Below are positions 41,262-50,717 of a stretch of DNA of 64,000 nucleotides, one piece after another (position 1 is the stretch's first letter; each line of letters begins with the position of its first letter). Made by a program: the position numbers and the translations under genes. The DNA comes from Microbacterium keratanolyticum (GTDB lineage: Bacteria > Actinomycetota > Actinomycetes > Actinomycetales > Microbacteriaceae). The stretch is taken from assembly GCF_016907255.1 (NCBI RefSeq), contig NZ_JAFBBQ010000001.1:2604001-2668000 (forward strand), in the 5' to 3' direction. The notes under the pieces are model-generated. The model did not search any database and had not been told where the DNA came from. It was given only the letters and a program-made list of their open reading frames with translations.

Positions 41262-43160
41262 TCAGATCTTCGGGGCGAACCCGAAGGCCTCGCCGAGGAA
41301 CCGCAGCTCCGCCTCGGCGACGGTGATGATCGTCTCCGCCTGGCGGAAGCCGTGTCCTTCGCCGGGGAACAGCAGGTACTCATGGGGGATGCCACGGGCA
41401 GCCAGCGCGTCCCGGATCGCCTCCGACTGCGACGGGGGAACCACCGCGTCGTCCTCGCCCTGCAGCAGCAGAACGGGAACATCGATGCGCTCCGCGTGCG
41501 TGAGCGGCGAGCGTTCGATGTAGACGGCCTCGGTCTCGGGCAGCGGACCCACGAGAGCGTCGATGTAGTGCGCTTCGAAGTCATGGGACTCGGCGACCAG
41601 CGCGCGCAGGTCTGCGACGCCGTATCGGCTGACGCCCGCGCCGAAGACACCTCCACGCACGAGCGCTGACAGCACGGTCCATCCGCCGGCGGATCCACCA
41701 CGGATCGCGAGACGCGCAGGATCAGCTGCGCCGGATGCCGCAAGTCCGGCAGCCGCGGCGAGCACGTCATCGACGTCGACCACGCCCCACTGCCCGTTGA
41801 GGCGTTCACGATAGGCGCGGCCGTAACCGGTCGAGCCTCCGTAGTTGACATCCAGAACGCCGATGCCGCGACTGGTGAGATACGCGATCGCGGGCGAGGC
41901 TGCGCCGGCGACGTGCGCCGTCGGACCACCGTGCACGAGCACGATGTACGGAGGGCGCTCACCCTCGGGCGCCGTCGCCAAGGGATTCGTAGGCGGGTAG
42001 TCGAAGGCGTGCACAGGCCCGTGGGTCCCATCGATCGTGAGAGGACGTGCGACCGGCACCCAGGCCGGATCGAACGTGCCACCGCCACGCACCGAGGTGA
42101 CCCGCCCATCCGCGGTGTCCACGAGCCAGAGACCAGCCGCGCTCGACGGGCCTGCACCGGTGATGAGGACGCGTGTGCCCGCCGCGTCCTCCACGCTGAG
42201 TCCGGCATTCATCGGCACGGTGAGCGTGCGCGTCGCGCCGTCGGGTGTGATCACCACGACCTCATCCGTGCCGTTCGTGCGCAGCGCCACGATGCTGCCG
42301 TCGGCGAGCGGCTGGTACCACCGCTGCCCGAGAACCCAGAGGCCACCGCCGGTGTCCGCGTCCGCCGGAGAGACGGGGGTGGGCCCGGCCGTGACCGAGA
42401 GGCCGTCGAGTTCGAGGCGCTGGAGGTTCCAGCGGCCGGTGGGATCATCTGCATAGAGGAGGGAGGTGTCGGAGAGCCACTCGGGCTGCAGAGCCGCCCG
42501 TGTCGGCGTCTGGGCGACAGCGCCGCCATCGATCTCCTGCACGCGCAGATGCGCGCTGTCCCAGGGCATCTGCCGCCCCGACCACTCCACAAACGCGACA
42601 CGTGTGCCGTCGGGCGAGAGCGTCGGGTGCGCCCAGAACGCGGTTCCCTCGATGACCACGCGGATCTGCTCCGCATCCTCGGCCGCCCGCCCGTCGAGAG
42701 GGATCTCCACGATCGCACGCAGGTGCGGCTGCACTGTAAGGTCTTCACGCACCGCCAACAGTCGGCCGGACTGCACTCGCAGGCCACCGTGGCGTGGACC
42801 TGCGGGGGTCAGCGGTTCCGGTGCGCCGCCCGGAGACAGCCGATACACGCGCTGATCGGACGCCTCGACGAAGAACAGCGTGCCCGTCGCATCCGCCGTC
42901 CATGCACCGCCGCCGTACTCGTGGACCTTGGAGCGAGCGCTCCAGGGTGCAGGGAGCAGGTCGACGGTTCCGGATGCCTCGCCCCGACGGATCGTCACCC
43001 GTCCACGCTCCGCCGGGACCGACTCGCCCCACCAGATGTCATCCCCGACGAAGCGCGCCCCGTCGATGCGGGAGCCGGCGATCGCGAGATCTGCTGCGGT
43101 GAACGGAGAATCCCATGCACCGTACGGAGCGGTGTACGACAGAGCGGAACGGTCAAGCAT
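41262..43160 (-). CDS. S9-family peptidase (prolyl oligopeptidase / acylaminoacyl-peptidase type)
   Basis: The 632-residue protein has an N-terminal beta-propeller-like region (about 1-370) and a C-terminal alpha/beta hydrolase domain. The triad is visible as Ser490 in GGSAGGWTV, Asp571 in QGEDDAVVP and His603 in PGEGHGF; VHGGPTAHV forms the oxyanion region. No signal peptide is seen, so it probably acts on peptides in the cytoplasm. ATG 43160 follows TAGGCT by six bases. It converges on smpB and is divergent in direction from nothing nearby; lexA lies upstream on the same strand with a hairpin between them. Confidence 0.94.
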   Translation of the reverse strand: MLDRSALSYTAPYGAWDSPFTAADLAIAGSRIDGARFVGDDIWWGESVPAERGRVTIRRGEASGTVDLLPAPWSARSKVHEYGGGAWTADATGTLFFVEASDQRVYRLSPGGAPEPLTPAGPRHGGLRVQSGRLLAVREDLTVQPHLRAIVEIPLDGRAAEDAEQIRVVIEGTAFWAHPTLSPDGTRVAFVEWSGRQMPWDSAHLRVQEIDGGAVAQTPTRAALQPEWLSDTSLLYADDPTGRWNLQRLELDGLSVTAGPTPVSPADADTGGGLWVLGQRWYQPLADGSIVALRTNGTDEVVVITPDGATRTLTVPMNAGLSVEDAAGTRVLITGAGPSSAAGLWLVDTADGRVTSVRGGGTFDPAWVPVARPLTIDGTHGPVHAFDYPPTNPLATAPEGERPPYIVLVHGGPTAHVAGAASPAIAYLTSRGIGVLDVNYGGSTGYGRAYRERLNGQWGVVDVDDVLAAAAGLAASGAADPARLAIRGGSAGGWTVLSALVRGGVFGAGVSRYGVADLRALVAESHDFEAHYIDALVGPLPETEAVYIERSPLTHAERIDVPVLLLQGEDDAVVPPSQSEAIRDALAARGIPHEYLLFPGEGHGFRQAETIITVAEAELRFLGEAFGFAPKI

Positions 43161-43166
43161 TCTTCG

Positions 43167-43172
43167 AGCCTA
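43167..43172 (-). promoter_or_regulatory. -10 element TAGGCT of the S9 peptidase promoter
   Basis: On the minus strand TAGGCT ends six bases before ATG 43160, with no ribosome site. Confidence 0.55.
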
Positions 43173-43247
43173 CGCGGGCTCCGCATTCCGGGCCTCGCGA
43201 TCGGGCGTTCGGGGCGGCCCCGGTGGTTGCCGCATCATCGAGAGCCG

Positions 43248-43274
43248 GCGTGGGGTGCTCGCAACACCCCACGC
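43248..43274 (-). terminator. Hairpin terminator of lexA
   Basis: A perfect 10-bp stem (43248-43257 with 43265-43274, arm GCGTGGGGTG) with a seven-base loop begins six bases after the lexA stop. It lacks a T-tract on the minus strand. Confidence 0.6.
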
Positions 43275-43279
43275 GGATC

Positions 43280-43966
43280 TCAGACGGCGCGCAGGACCGC
43301 GACGATCTTGCCGAGAATGGTCGCTTCGTCGCCGAGGATCGGTTCGAACGCAGAGTTGCGGGGGAGCAGCCAGGTGTGGCCGTCCCTGCGGCGGAACGTC
43401 TTGACGGTGGCTTCGCCGTCGAGCATCGCCGCCACGATCTCACCGTTCTCCGCCGTGTGCTGTGCGCGCACGACAACCCAGTCGCCGTCACAGATCGCCG
43501 CGTCGATCATCGACTCGCCGGACACCTTGAGCATGAAGAGGTCTCCCTTGCCCACGAGCTGGCGGGGGAGAGGGAAGATCTCTTCGACGTGCTGATCGGC
43601 TGTGATCGGCACGCCTGCGGCGATCTGGCCGACGAGGGGGACGAGCGCCGCATCGCCCACGGACGGCGCGGTGTCTGCCGGGTTCTCGCCGGCGGTACCG
43701 GGGAGGTCGATGAGAACCTCCATCGCACGGGTCTTGCCGGGGTCGCGGCGCAGGTATCCACTCAGTTCGAGTTGTCCGAGCTGGTGCGTCACGCTCGAGA
43801 GCGACTTGAGACCCACAGCGTCGCCGATCTCTCGCATGCTCGGCGGATAGCCGTTCACCGCGATCGACGTCTGGATCACTTCGAGGATCGCCAGCTGCTT
43901 GGCGCTGAGGTTCTTGCGGCGCCGAGTACGCGCGACCTCTGCGTCGGACGATGCGGTGTCGCTCAT
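43280..43966 (-). CDS. lexA: SOS repressor LexA
   Basis: The 228-residue repressor has an N-terminal winged helix (about 20-85, [23 protein letters not shown]) and a C-terminal S24 self-cleavage domain. The cleavage site is Ala117-Gly118 (QIAAGVP), with catalytic Ser152 (SGESMID) and Lys189 (ATVKTF). RecA-stimulated autocleavage releases SOS promoters. A clear ribosome site AAGGAGC precedes ATG 43966. The 307-base region upstream contains two LexA-box-like sites, one near a possible lexA promoter (minus-strand TACGGT, 44085-44080), consistent with autoregulation. It is divergent from a LysM gene, as in Corynebacterium and Mycobacterium. Confidence 0.98.
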   Translation of the reverse strand: MSDTASSDAEVARTRRRKNLSAKQLAILEVIQTSIAVNGYPPSMREIGDAVGLKSLSSVTHQLGQLELSGYLRRDPGKTRAMEVLIDLPGTAGENPADTAPSVGDAALVPLVGQIAAGVPITADQHVEEIFPLPRQLVGKGDLFMLKVSGESMIDAAICDGDWVVVRAQHTAENGEIVAAMLDGEATVKTFRRRDGHTWLLPRNSAFEPILGDEATILGKIVAVLRAV

Positions 43967-44106
43967 GAGTGCTCCTTCGTCGTGATTGTCGCGTCGTGGG
44001 GGTCGGAACCCGTGATTTCGGCGGGAAACGCCCTCGCGGGCCGAATGTCTGAGGCCCGTGGTGGGCTGTGTTCATCGAAACCGTAGCCGATGTTCGGACG
44101 AAAACG

Positions 44107-44118
44107 GAATATCTGTTC
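44107..44118. promoter_or_regulatory. LexA-box-like operator 1 (one mismatch)
   Basis: GAATATCTGTTC matches the actinobacterial core GAACNNNNGTTC with one change (C to T in the left arm), and flanking CG...CG bases agree. It overlaps the -35 position expected for lexA, 140 bases upstream of its start. Confidence 0.55.
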
Positions 44119-44160
44119 GAGCGTGTCGAGATGGTTTCGAGGAGTTTTCTCGAACAAACC

Positions 44161-44190
44161 TTGACATGCGTTCGAAATCGAAGATATCTT
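44161..44190 (+). promoter_or_regulatory. SOS promoter of the LysM gene (TTGACA, 18 bp, TATCTT)
   Basis: A consensus -35 TTGACA (44161-44166) is followed after 18 bases by TATCTT (44185-44190). The -10 lies inside a perfect 14-bp palindrome, CGAAGATATCTTCG (44179-44192). Transcription is predicted to begin near 44197. Confidence 0.65.
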
Positions 44191-44205
44191 CGGAACGTAG
44201 GTTCG
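44191..44205. promoter_or_regulatory. LexA box 2 (perfect GAACNNNNGTTC core)
   Basis: CGGAACGTAGGTTCG contains the full core GAAC-GTAG-GTTC. It lies just after the -10, spanning the predicted start point, so bound LexA would block initiation. Confidence 0.75.
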
Positions 44206-44240
44206 CATTCGGCTCTCTCGGCCGAGAGTCGAATGCGAAC
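44201..44240 (+). promoter_or_regulatory. 40-nt hairpin at the 5' end of the LysM transcript
   Basis: GTTCGCATTCG (44201-44211) pairs exactly with 44230-44240. The stem continues as one G-U and five more pairs, leaving a six-base loop, 17 pairs in all. It begins about four bases after the predicted start point and its 5' arm shares GTTCG with LexA box 2. There is no T-tract, and the AAGGAG ribosome site (44260-44265) is outside it. Confidence 0.65.
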
Positions 44241-44273
44241 ACTGCGTCACACCTCTTCTAAGGAGCAGGCGAC

Positions 44274-44624
44274 ATGACCACCATGACCCTCACCCCGGCA
44301 ACGCCCGTCCAGACGCGTCTGCGCATCACGGCGCGAGGTCGTCGGGTGCTGGCCGCTCTCATCGCGCTTCCGATCGCGATCGGGATCGCCGCCGCCGCTC
44401 TGAGCGGCGGCAGTGCGACGGCTTCTGCGGAGGCGAACGGTGGGGTGTCTTTCGAGACGGTCACGGTGGTTCCCGGTGACACGCTGTGGTCGATCGCGAC
44501 GACGATCGCGCCAGAGGCTGATCCTCGCGACGTGATCGATGAGATCCGCCGGCTGAACCTTCTGCAGAGCGGTGCGCTCTCCGTCGGGCAGGAGCTCGCG
44601 CTGCCTGCCGCGTACACGAAGTAG
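44274..44624 (+). CDS. LysM-domain SOS cell-division suppressor candidate (YneA/DivS/ChiZ-like)
   Basis: The 116-residue protein has a basic N-terminus, one membrane segment (about 25-44) and a single extracytoplasmic LysM domain (61-111; VVPGDTLWSIATTIA and LSVGQELALP). Its place, divergent from lexA, and its LexA-box promoter match YneA of Bacillus, DivS of Corynebacterium and ChiZ of Mycobacterium. These are SOS-induced membrane proteins that delay division during DNA damage. Sequence similarity among these is low, so the role is inferred from context. AAGGAG (44260-44265) precedes ATG 44274. A long structured leader suggests post-transcriptional control. Confidence 0.85.
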   Translation: MTTMTLTPATPVQTRLRITARGRRVLAALIALPIAIGIAAAALSGGSATASAEANGGVSFETVTVVPGDTLWSIATTIAPEADPRDVIDEIRRLNLLQSGALSVGQELALPAAYTK

Positions 44625-44677
44625 AAGGTGCGGCATCCGTGGGCTGACACAGTGCGGAGCAGCCCATGGGTGCGGCC

Positions 44678-44683
44678 TACGAT
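44678..44683 (+). promoter_or_regulatory. -10 element TACGAT of the hisC promoter
   Basis: TACGAT ends six bases before GTG 44690; no good ribosome site is present, so hisC is probably leaderless. Confidence 0.5.
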
Positions 44684-44689
44684 GGCAGG

Positions 44690-45775
44690 GTGACCGTTTC
44701 ACTCGATGATCTCCCTCTTCGCGACGACCTTCGCGGTCTGCGTCCCTACGGCGCGCCGCAGGCGCCACTGCCTGTGGCGCTCAACGTCAACGAGAACACG
44801 CATCCGGTGCCCGAGTCGGTGGCGAGTGACATCCTCGACGACATCGCCGTCGCGCTGCGCGACGTGAACCGCTATCCGGATCGTGAGTTCACGACGCTCC
44901 GTGAAGGGTTCGCCGCGTACCTCGGACACAATCTGCAGGCAGAGAACATCTGGGCGGGTAACGGCTCGAACGAGGTTCTGCAGCACATTCTTCAGGCTTT
45001 CGCGGGCCCGGGACGGACAGCTTTCGGATTCGGACCGACGTACTCCATGTATCCGCTCCTCACGCAGGGAACCGGCGCGCGCTGGATCTCTGGCGTCAGG
45101 GACTCGGACTACTCGCTCACCGCAGACGACGCTGCAGCGCAGGTGCGAGCGGCGGACGCCGATGTCATCATCCTCTGCGCGCCGAACAATCCAACAGGCA
45201 CGCCCCTCGGTCTCGACGTCGTCGAAGCCGTGTACGAGGCGGCCCGCGGCATTGTGATCGTCGATGAGGCGTACCAGGAGTTCGCTCCGAGGGAGTCGCC
45301 CTCCGCGCTGACTCTGCTCCCGGGGCGCCCACGCCTCGCGATCTCCCGCACGATGAGCAAGGCCTTCGCCTTCGCGGGTGCACGGGTCGGGTACCTCGCG
45401 GCCGACCCGGCGTTCATCGACGCGTTGCGCCTCGTCCGTCTGCCGTACCACCTCAGCGCCCTGACGCAGGCGGCAGCGGTCGCCGCGCTGCGGAACGCGC
45501 CAACGATGCTGTCGATGGTCGACGAGATCGTCGAGCAGCGTGATCGCATCTCCGCCACACTCGAAGCGCTGGGTTACACGCCGCACGAGTCCTGGTCGAA
45601 CTTCGTTCTCTTCGGGGGCGTGACGGATCCCGCGGCAACCTGGCGTGCGCTCTACGATCGTGGCGTTCTGATCCGCGATGTGGGCATCCCCGGACACCTC
45701 CGTGTCACGGCCGGGACCGAGGCCGAGACCACCGCATTCCTGGACGCTCTCGCCTCGATAGGATCAGCAGCATGA
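44690..45775 (+). CDS. hisC: Histidinol-phosphate aminotransferase
   Basis: The 361-residue PLP enzyme converts imidazole-acetol phosphate to histidinol phosphate. The internal aldimine lysine is Lys224 in [38 protein letters not shown] and [11 protein letters not shown] are family blocks. GTG 44690 is chosen because TACGAT lies six bases upstream and the product begins [22 protein letters not shown]. It starts a his run in which hisB overlaps by four bases and hisH overlaps hisB. Confidence 0.95.
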   Translation: MTVSLDDLPLRDDLRGLRPYGAPQAPLPVALNVNENTHPVPESVASDILDDIAVALRDVNRYPDREFTTLREGFAAYLGHNLQAENIWAGNGSNEVLQHILQAFAGPGRTAFGFGPTYSMYPLLTQGTGARWISGVRDSDYSLTADDAAAQVRAADADVIILCAPNNPTGTPLGLDVVEAVYEAARGIVIVDEAYQEFAPRESPSALTLLPGRPRLAISRTMSKAFAFAGARVGYLAADPAFIDALRLVRLPYHLSALTQAAAVAALRNAPTMLSMVDEIVEQRDRISATLEALGYTPHESWSNFVLFGGVTDPAATWRALYDRGVLIRDVGIPGHLRVTAGTEAETTAFLDALASIGSAA

Positions 45776-46374
45776 CCGCTCGTACCGCCCGCCGCACCCG
45801 TTCCACCTCCGAGTCGACCGTTGAGCTCGAGCTCAACCTCGACGGCACCGGTGTCAGCGACATCCACACGACGGTCCCCTTCTTCGACCACATGCTCACC
45901 GCCTTCGCGAAGCACTCGCTGACCGACCTCACGGTTCGCGCGACGGGTGACACCCACATCGATGCCCACCACACAGTGGAAGACATCTCCATCGTGCTCG
46001 GCCAGGCGATTCGCGATGCGCTTGGCGACAAGGCAGGCATCTCGCGCTACGGCGACGCCCTCGTGCCGCTGGACGAGGCGCTGGCTCAGGCCGTCGTCGA
46101 CATCTCGGGTCGCCCGTTCCTGGTGCACGAAGGCGAGCCCGCCGGCTTCGAGTTCCACCTGATCGGCGGTCACTTCACCGGATCGCTCGTTCGCCACGTC
46201 TTCGAGGCGATCACGCTCAACGCCGGTCTCACCGTGCACGTGCGTGTGATCGGCGGACGCGATCCGCACCACATCGCCGAAGCCGAGTTCAAAGCGTTCG
46301 CGCGCGCATTCCGGCAGGCGAAGTCGATTGACCCGCTGGTTCAGGGAATCCCCTCCACCAAGGGTGCGCTGTGA
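45772..46374 (+). CDS. hisB: Imidazoleglycerol-phosphate dehydratase
   Basis: The 200-residue Mn-dependent enzyme catalyses the sixth step of histidine synthesis. The metal-binding His/Glu clusters are visible in [14 protein letters not shown] and [29 protein letters not shown] is also diagnostic. It is the monofunctional form, without a phosphatase domain. ATG 45772 overlaps the hisC stop, and its stop overlaps hisH as GTGA, so three enzymes are translationally coupled. Confidence 0.97.
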   Translation: MTARTARRTRSTSESTVELELNLDGTGVSDIHTTVPFFDHMLTAFAKHSLTDLTVRATGDTHIDAHHTVEDISIVLGQAIRDALGDKAGISRYGDALVPLDEALAQAVVDISGRPFLVHEGEPAGFEFHLIGGHFTGSLVRHVFEAITLNAGLTVHVRVIGGRDPHHIAEAEFKAFARAFRQAKSIDPLVQGIPSTKGAL

Positions 46375-47006
46375 GTGAGCGCCCCAAGGTCGTCGTCTAC
46401 GACTACGGCTCCGGCAACGTCCACTCGGCGGTCAAGGCTCTGATCGCGGCGGGCGCGGATGCAGAGCTGTCGAACGACCGTACGGCGGCGATGGAGGCCG
46501 ACGGCCTGCTGGTTCCCGGGGTCGGTGCGTTCGCGGCGGTGCGTGAAGCGCTTGCGGCGCATCGTGGCGAGGAGATCATCGGGCGACGCCTGGCAGGCGG
46601 ACGCAAGGTGCTCGGCATCTGCGTCGGCATGCAGATCCTGTTCGAGCACGGCGTCGAGCGCGGCGTGAACGTCGAGGGTCTCGGTGAATGGCCGGGTACC
46701 GTGACCGAGCTTGATGCGCCGGTGCTCCCGCACATCGGCTGGAACACCGTCGAGCCGGGGGAGGGCAGTGTGCTCTTCCGCGGCATCGAGAACGAGCGTT
46801 TCTATTTTGTGCACTCGTACGCCTCCCAGCACTGGGAGCTCGACGTCATCCCACCGTTCCCCGGCCCCGCACTGACCTGGACGACCTACGGTTCGCCGTT
46901 CCTCGCCGCGGTCGAGAACGGGCCTCTCTCGGCGACGCAGTTCCACCCGGAGAAGTCGGGGGATGCCGGCATTCAGCTGCTCCGCAACTGGATCGGCTCG
47001 CTCTGA
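46371..47006 (+). CDS. hisH: Imidazole glycerol phosphate synthase, glutamine amidotransferase subunit
   Basis: The 211-residue class I glutaminase supplies ammonia to HisF. The triad shows as Cys84 in [12 protein letters not shown] and the His-Glu of [25 protein letters not shown] starts the fold. GTG 46371 overlaps the hisB stop. HisF is not in this window. A 175-base gap follows before hisA, containing an internal promoter-like element. Confidence 0.97.
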   Translation: MSERPKVVVYDYGSGNVHSAVKALIAAGADAELSNDRTAAMEADGLLVPGVGAFAAVREALAAHRGEEIIGRRLAGGRKVLGICVGMQILFEHGVERGVNVEGLGEWPGTVTELDAPVLPHIGWNTVEPGEGSVLFRGIENERFYFVHSYASQHWELDVIPPFPGPALTWTTYGSPFLAAVENGPLSATQFHPEKSGDAGIQLLRNWIGSL

Positions 47007-47065
47007 CGCGCAGGGGGTTTTCGTGCTCGCGTTGCGGGCGTACGCTGAGCCCCTGTGTCATCGTT

Positions 47066-47094
47066 TTGAAGCCCGCGCGATAGCGGGCTACTCT
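47066..47094 (+). promoter_or_regulatory. Internal his promoter with a palindrome in its spacer
   Basis: TTGAAG (47066-47071) and TACTCT (47089-47094) are 17 bases apart. The spacer is almost exactly the inverted repeat GCCCGCGCGATAGCGGGC (47071-47088; six-bp arms, six-base loop). A dyad filling a promoter spacer is a plausible operator. Confidence 0.45.
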
Positions 47095-47181
47095 CGGTTC
47101 TCGTGCCTCTCGGCGCGCCACCCCTGACTTCCGCACCAGCGCGTGATGACCGCGCCGGGCGCACTCTGATCAAAGGACGAC

Positions 47182-47928
47182 ATGAACGACTTCGCGTCAA
47201 CCCCGGCCCTCACTCTGCTTCCGGCCGTCGATGTGGCCGGCGGCAAGGCCGTTCGCCTCACGCAGGGCGAGGCGGGCTCCGAGACGAGCTACGGCGACCC
47301 GATGGATGCGGCCGCGGAGTGGGCGGAGCAGGGTGCCGAGTGGATCCACCTCGTCGACCTGGATGCGGCGTTCGGCCGTGGCAGCAACACCGCCATCATC
47401 CGCAAGGTCATCAAGCAGTTCCGTGGGGTGAACGTGGAGCTTTCCGGTGGCATCCGCGACGACGCATCGCTCGAGGCGGCGCTGGACAGCGGCGCCGTGC
47501 GCATCAACCTCGGCACTGCGGCGCTGGAGAACCCTGAGTGGGCGGCAGATGTCATCGCGCGCTACGGCGAGGCGATCGCTGTGGGCCTGGACGTGCGCGG
47601 GACGACGCTCGCCGCGCGCGGCTGGACGAAGGACGCCGGTGACCTCTGGACGGTCCTCGACCGTCTCGAGGATGCGGGGTGCAGCCGGTACGTCGTCACC
47701 GACGTCACCAAGGACGGCACGCTGCGCGGCCCGAACCTGGAGCTCCTGCGCGAGATCGTGGGTCGCACCCCGAAGCCGGTGGTCGCGTCCGGTGGCATCG
47801 CGAACCTCGATGACATCGCCGCGCTGCGTGAGCTCGTCCCGCTCGGTGTCGAGGGCGCGATCGTCGGCAAGGCGCTGTACGCGGGTGCCTTCACGCTCGC
47901 GGAAGCACTGGACGTCGCCGGAGACTGA
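47182..47928 (+). CDS. priA: Bifunctional HisA/TrpF isomerase (PriA type)
   Basis: The 248-residue TIM-barrel protein matches actinobacterial PriA, which isomerises both ProFAR (histidine) and PRA (tryptophan). Catalytic Asp17 lies in [15 protein letters not shown], and the second Asp in [22 protein letters not shown] and RVSGGI-type blocks (ELSGGIRDD) complete the phosphate sites. Dual function is assumed from the actinobacterial family; it cannot be proven from sequence alone, and no trpF gene is visible here to test it. AAAGGA precedes ATG 47182. Confidence 0.94.
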   Translation: MNDFASTPALTLLPAVDVAGGKAVRLTQGEAGSETSYGDPMDAAAEWAEQGAEWIHLVDLDAAFGRGSNTAIIRKVIKQFRGVNVELSGGIRDDASLEAALDSGAVRINLGTAALENPEWAADVIARYGEAIAVGLDVRGTTLAARGWTKDAGDLWTVLDRLEDAGCSRYVVTDVTKDGTLRGPNLELLREIVGRTPKPVVASGGIANLDDIAALRELVPLGVEGAIVGKALYAGAFTLAEALDVAGD

Positions 47929-47935
47929 CTCCGCC

Positions 47936-48718
47936 ATGACCAGTCACCACGAGCATCACGGTCTCAACACCGGCGACTCCGCGGGCGTGCCCTGGGAGGG
48001 TCGCCGCTTCGAGGAGAACACGAGGGCGGATGACGACGGCTCCGCCGACCCTGCACTGCTCGATGCGCTGATCCGGTTTCGAGCGGGGGAGGCGAGCGAG
48101 ACCGAGGTCGTCGACGCGTTCCGTTCAGCCCGGGTGCTCATCCCGCTGCTCGCGGAGAAGGGCGATGAGGGCGTCGGACCGACCGGCTTGAAGGTCGACA
48201 AGACGCAGGAGCTCTCGATCGTCACGGTGTCTGCGCCGGATGGGCGTCGGGTGCAGCCTGTGTTCTCGTCCGTGGAATCGATGTCCGCGTGGGATGATCT
48301 CGCGCGTCCGATTCCGGTCGAGGCGCGCCGCGCGGCGCTGGCGGCGTCCGCGGAGCAGACCGACCTCATCGTGCTCGACCCAGGATCCGCGACGGAGTTC
48401 GTCGTGCGTCGCCCCGCCGTGTGGGCGGTCGCGCAGGAGGAGCCGTGGGAGCCGAGCCCCGTCTCGCCCGCCGTGTTCGCCGCGCTCCAGGAGAGCGTCG
48501 CGACCGAGATGTGGGTCATCGACGTCGCGGTGGTTCCCGGAGATCCGGATGCCCGTATGCACGGCCCCGAACTGATCGTGGTCCTGGAGCTGGTGGATGG
48601 GCTGGAGCGGGAGCAGCTGGATGCCGTGCTGCAGCGGCTCGCGACCCGCTGGGCGGCCGATGACCGCATCGCGGTGCTCGTGGACTCGTTAACGGTCAAG
48701 CTCCGCCGCAGCATCTAG
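47936..48718 (+). CDS. SseB-family protein
   Basis: The 260-residue protein starts seven bases after priA and so is likely to be co-transcribed with it. ADPALLDALIRFRAGEASETEVVDAFRSARVLIPL is the N-terminal SseB pattern, and QPVFSSVESMSAWDDLARPIPVEARRAALAA follows. SseB proteins are of unclear function; some are annotated as enhanced serine sensitivity factors. A tail of some 90 residues ends LADDRIAVLVDSLTVKLRRS-like. It converges on the DUF1844 gene with 36 bases between. Confidence 0.88.
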   Translation: MTSHHEHHGLNTGDSAGVPWEGRRFEENTRADDDGSADPALLDALIRFRAGEASETEVVDAFRSARVLIPLLAEKGDEGVGPTGLKVDKTQELSIVTVSAPDGRRVQPVFSSVESMSAWDDLARPIPVEARRAALAASAEQTDLIVLDPGSATEFVVRRPAVWAVAQEEPWEPSPVSPAVFAALQESVATEMWVIDVAVVPGDPDARMHGPELIVVLELVDGLEREQLDAVLQRLATRWAADDRIAVLVDSLTVKLRRSI

Positions 48719-48754
48719 CCACGGCGGAGCTCTGAACGCGTCGGGGACGGGCCG

Positions 48755-49147
48755 TCAGTTGACGGGTCCGGTCCACTTCTCGCCGGGACCCTTGCCGATG
48801 GGGTCGGGAACAGCGGATGCTTCACGGAACGCCAGCTGCAGGGAGCGCAGCCCGTCGCGGAGCGAACGTGCGTGCATGTCGCTGATCTCGGGAGCGCTGG
48901 CGGTGACCAGTCCTGCGAGGGCGTTGATGAGCTTGCGCGCTTCGTCGAGATCCATCTCCGCGTCGGGGTCGTGGGCGAGGCCGACCTTGACGGCAGCCGC
49001 ACTCATGAGATGGACGGCTGTGGTCGTGATCACCTCGACGGCAGGCACATCGGCGATGTCACGAGTCGCGGAGCTCGCTGCTTCTTCCTGACGCGCCCAC
49101 TTCTCGTGGCGGTCGTCTGCGGACTCGTGCGCTGCCTGATTGGTCAC
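48755..49147 (-). CDS. DUF1844 family protein
   Basis: The 130-residue protein has the DUF1844 core ([28 protein letters not shown], then [16 protein letters not shown] and [15 protein letters not shown]), mainly helical. Its N-terminus is charged ([19 protein letters not shown]). It is often next to infC in actinobacteria, as here, where the two genes are divergent and share a 244-base control region. GTG 49147 precedes the conserved charged start. Function is unknown. Confidence 0.88.
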   Translation of the reverse strand: MTNQAAHESADDRHEKWARQEEAASSATRDIADVPAVEVITTTAVHLMSAAAVKVGLAHDPDAEMDLDEARKLINALAGLVTASAPEISDMHARSLRDGLRSLQLAFREASAVPDPIGKGPGEKWTGPVN

Positions 49148-49170
49148 TCTGCCTTGCTTTCTGTTAGACT
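49140..49170 (+). promoter_or_regulatory. Promoter of the infC operon (TTGGTC, 19 bp, TAGACT)
   Basis: TAGACT (49165-49170) lies 19 bases from TTGGTC (49140-49145), which overlaps the DUF1844 start. Transcription is predicted near 49177. smpB and pheS use the same TAGACT hexamer. Confidence 0.55.
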
Positions 49171-49176
49171 CGTGCG

Positions 49177-49391
49177 GGCTCCGGGGCGTCATGCTCCGGA
49201 CAGAAAGAGGATTCATTCCCACCCGCGCTTGCCGTTCCAGGCTACCGGGTCTTGCACTCCACCGGCGCGAGCCGGCAGAAAGGGTGCCAAGCCAGTATCT
49301 GAATGCTGGCGGGTGGGGCGATCCGATTTCGCCCGCAGTGCCTTCACTAAGGCGCCGCGGTGGCCGAAACCCCTCACCTAAGGAGCACCGC
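49177..49391 (+). promoter_or_regulatory. Structured infC leader
   Basis: About 215 bases separate the predicted transcript start from infC. Three hairpins are visible: 49180-49200 (eight bp with one G-U, loop GTCAT), CCGGC-GCGA-GCCGG at 49262-49275, and 49291-49310 (eight bp with one G-U, loop CTGA). No T-tract follows any of them. A leader of this kind often mediates control by IF3 or L20; here that is inferred. Confidence 0.5.
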
Positions 49392-50012
<621 letters not shown>

Positions 50013-50084
50013 TCCGCCCCACAGACTCCCGCACCGCGGGTTGACAACGTCGCCTGAAGAGGCGCCACCACGAAGGAAGAGAAG

Positions 50085-50279
50085 ATGCCGAAGCAGAAGA
50101 CCCACTCGGGTGCCAAGAAGCGCTTCAAGATCACCGGCAGCGGCAAGCTGAAGAAGCAGCAGGCTGGCATGCGCCACAACCTCGAGCACAAGTCGAGCCG
50201 TCGCACGCGTCGTCTGAACCAGGACCAGGTTCTGTCCCCGGCAGACGCCAAGGTCGCAAAGAAGCTTCTCGGCCGCTGA
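50085..50279 (+). CDS. rpmI: 50S ribosomal protein L35
   Basis: The 64-residue basic protein starts [28 protein letters not shown], diagnostic for L35, and ends in [19 protein letters not shown] precedes ATG 50085. It lies 72 bases after infC and 37 before rplT in the usual infC-rpmI-rplT operon. Confidence 0.98.
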   Translation: MPKQKTHSGAKKRFKITGSGKLKKQQAGMRHNLEHKSSRRTRRLNQDQVLSPADAKVAKKLLGR

Positions 50280-50316
50280 AACGCGTCCGATCTTTTAGGA
50301 AGAGGAACAACACGTC

Positions 50317-50703
50317 ATGGCAAGAGTCAAGCGGGCAGTAAACGCCCACAAGAAGCGTCGCGTCATTCTCGAGCGCGCTTCCGGTTACCGCGGTCAGCGT
50401 TCGCGTCTGTACCGTAAGGCCAAAGAGCAGGTCATCCACTCGCTGGTCTACGCGTACCGTGACCGTCGCAAGCGCAAGGGCGACTTCCGTCGTCTGTGGA
50501 TCCAGCGCATCAACGCTGCGGCCCGTCAGAACGGCATCACGTACAACCGCTTCATCCAGGGCCTCGGCCTCGCGGGTGTCCAGGTCGACCGCCGCATGCT
50601 CGCAGAGCTCGCAGTGAACGAGCCCGCGACCTTCGCGTCGCTGGTCGCGACCGCGAAGAACGCTCTTCCGGCCGACGTCAACGCACCGAAGTCGGCGGCG
50701 TAA
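50317..50703 (+). CDS. rplT: 50S ribosomal protein L20
   Basis: The 128-residue protein begins [38 protein letters not shown] and continues [35 protein letters not shown], the standard L20 sequence. It is an early 23S rRNA-binding assembly protein; in other bacteria it also represses its own operon at the leader. A strong terminator follows 15 bases after the stop. Confidence 0.98.
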   Translation: MARVKRAVNAHKKRRVILERASGYRGQRSRLYRKAKEQVIHSLVYAYRDRRKRKGDFRRLWIQRINAAARQNGITYNRFIQGLGLAGVQVDRRMLAELAVNEPATFASLVATAKNALPADVNAPKSAA

Positions 50704-50717
50704 GCGTTTCGCTCTTC

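Noticed and set aside
39653..42208. An 851-codon minus-strand frame across ftsE, ftsX, smpB and the S9 peptidase
   Set aside because: It crosses four well-supported genes on both strands and has no conserved domain; GC-rich frame artefact.
44150..44175. TCGAAC...GTTCGA as a third LexA box
   Set aside because: The half-sites are 14 bases apart, whereas LexA needs four; it brackets the -35 only by chance.
49140..49391. Extended infC starting upstream of the ATC codon
   Set aside because: The frame is open, but the residues are not IF3-like, the segment folds as a leader, and a near-perfect ribosome site precedes ATC 49392.
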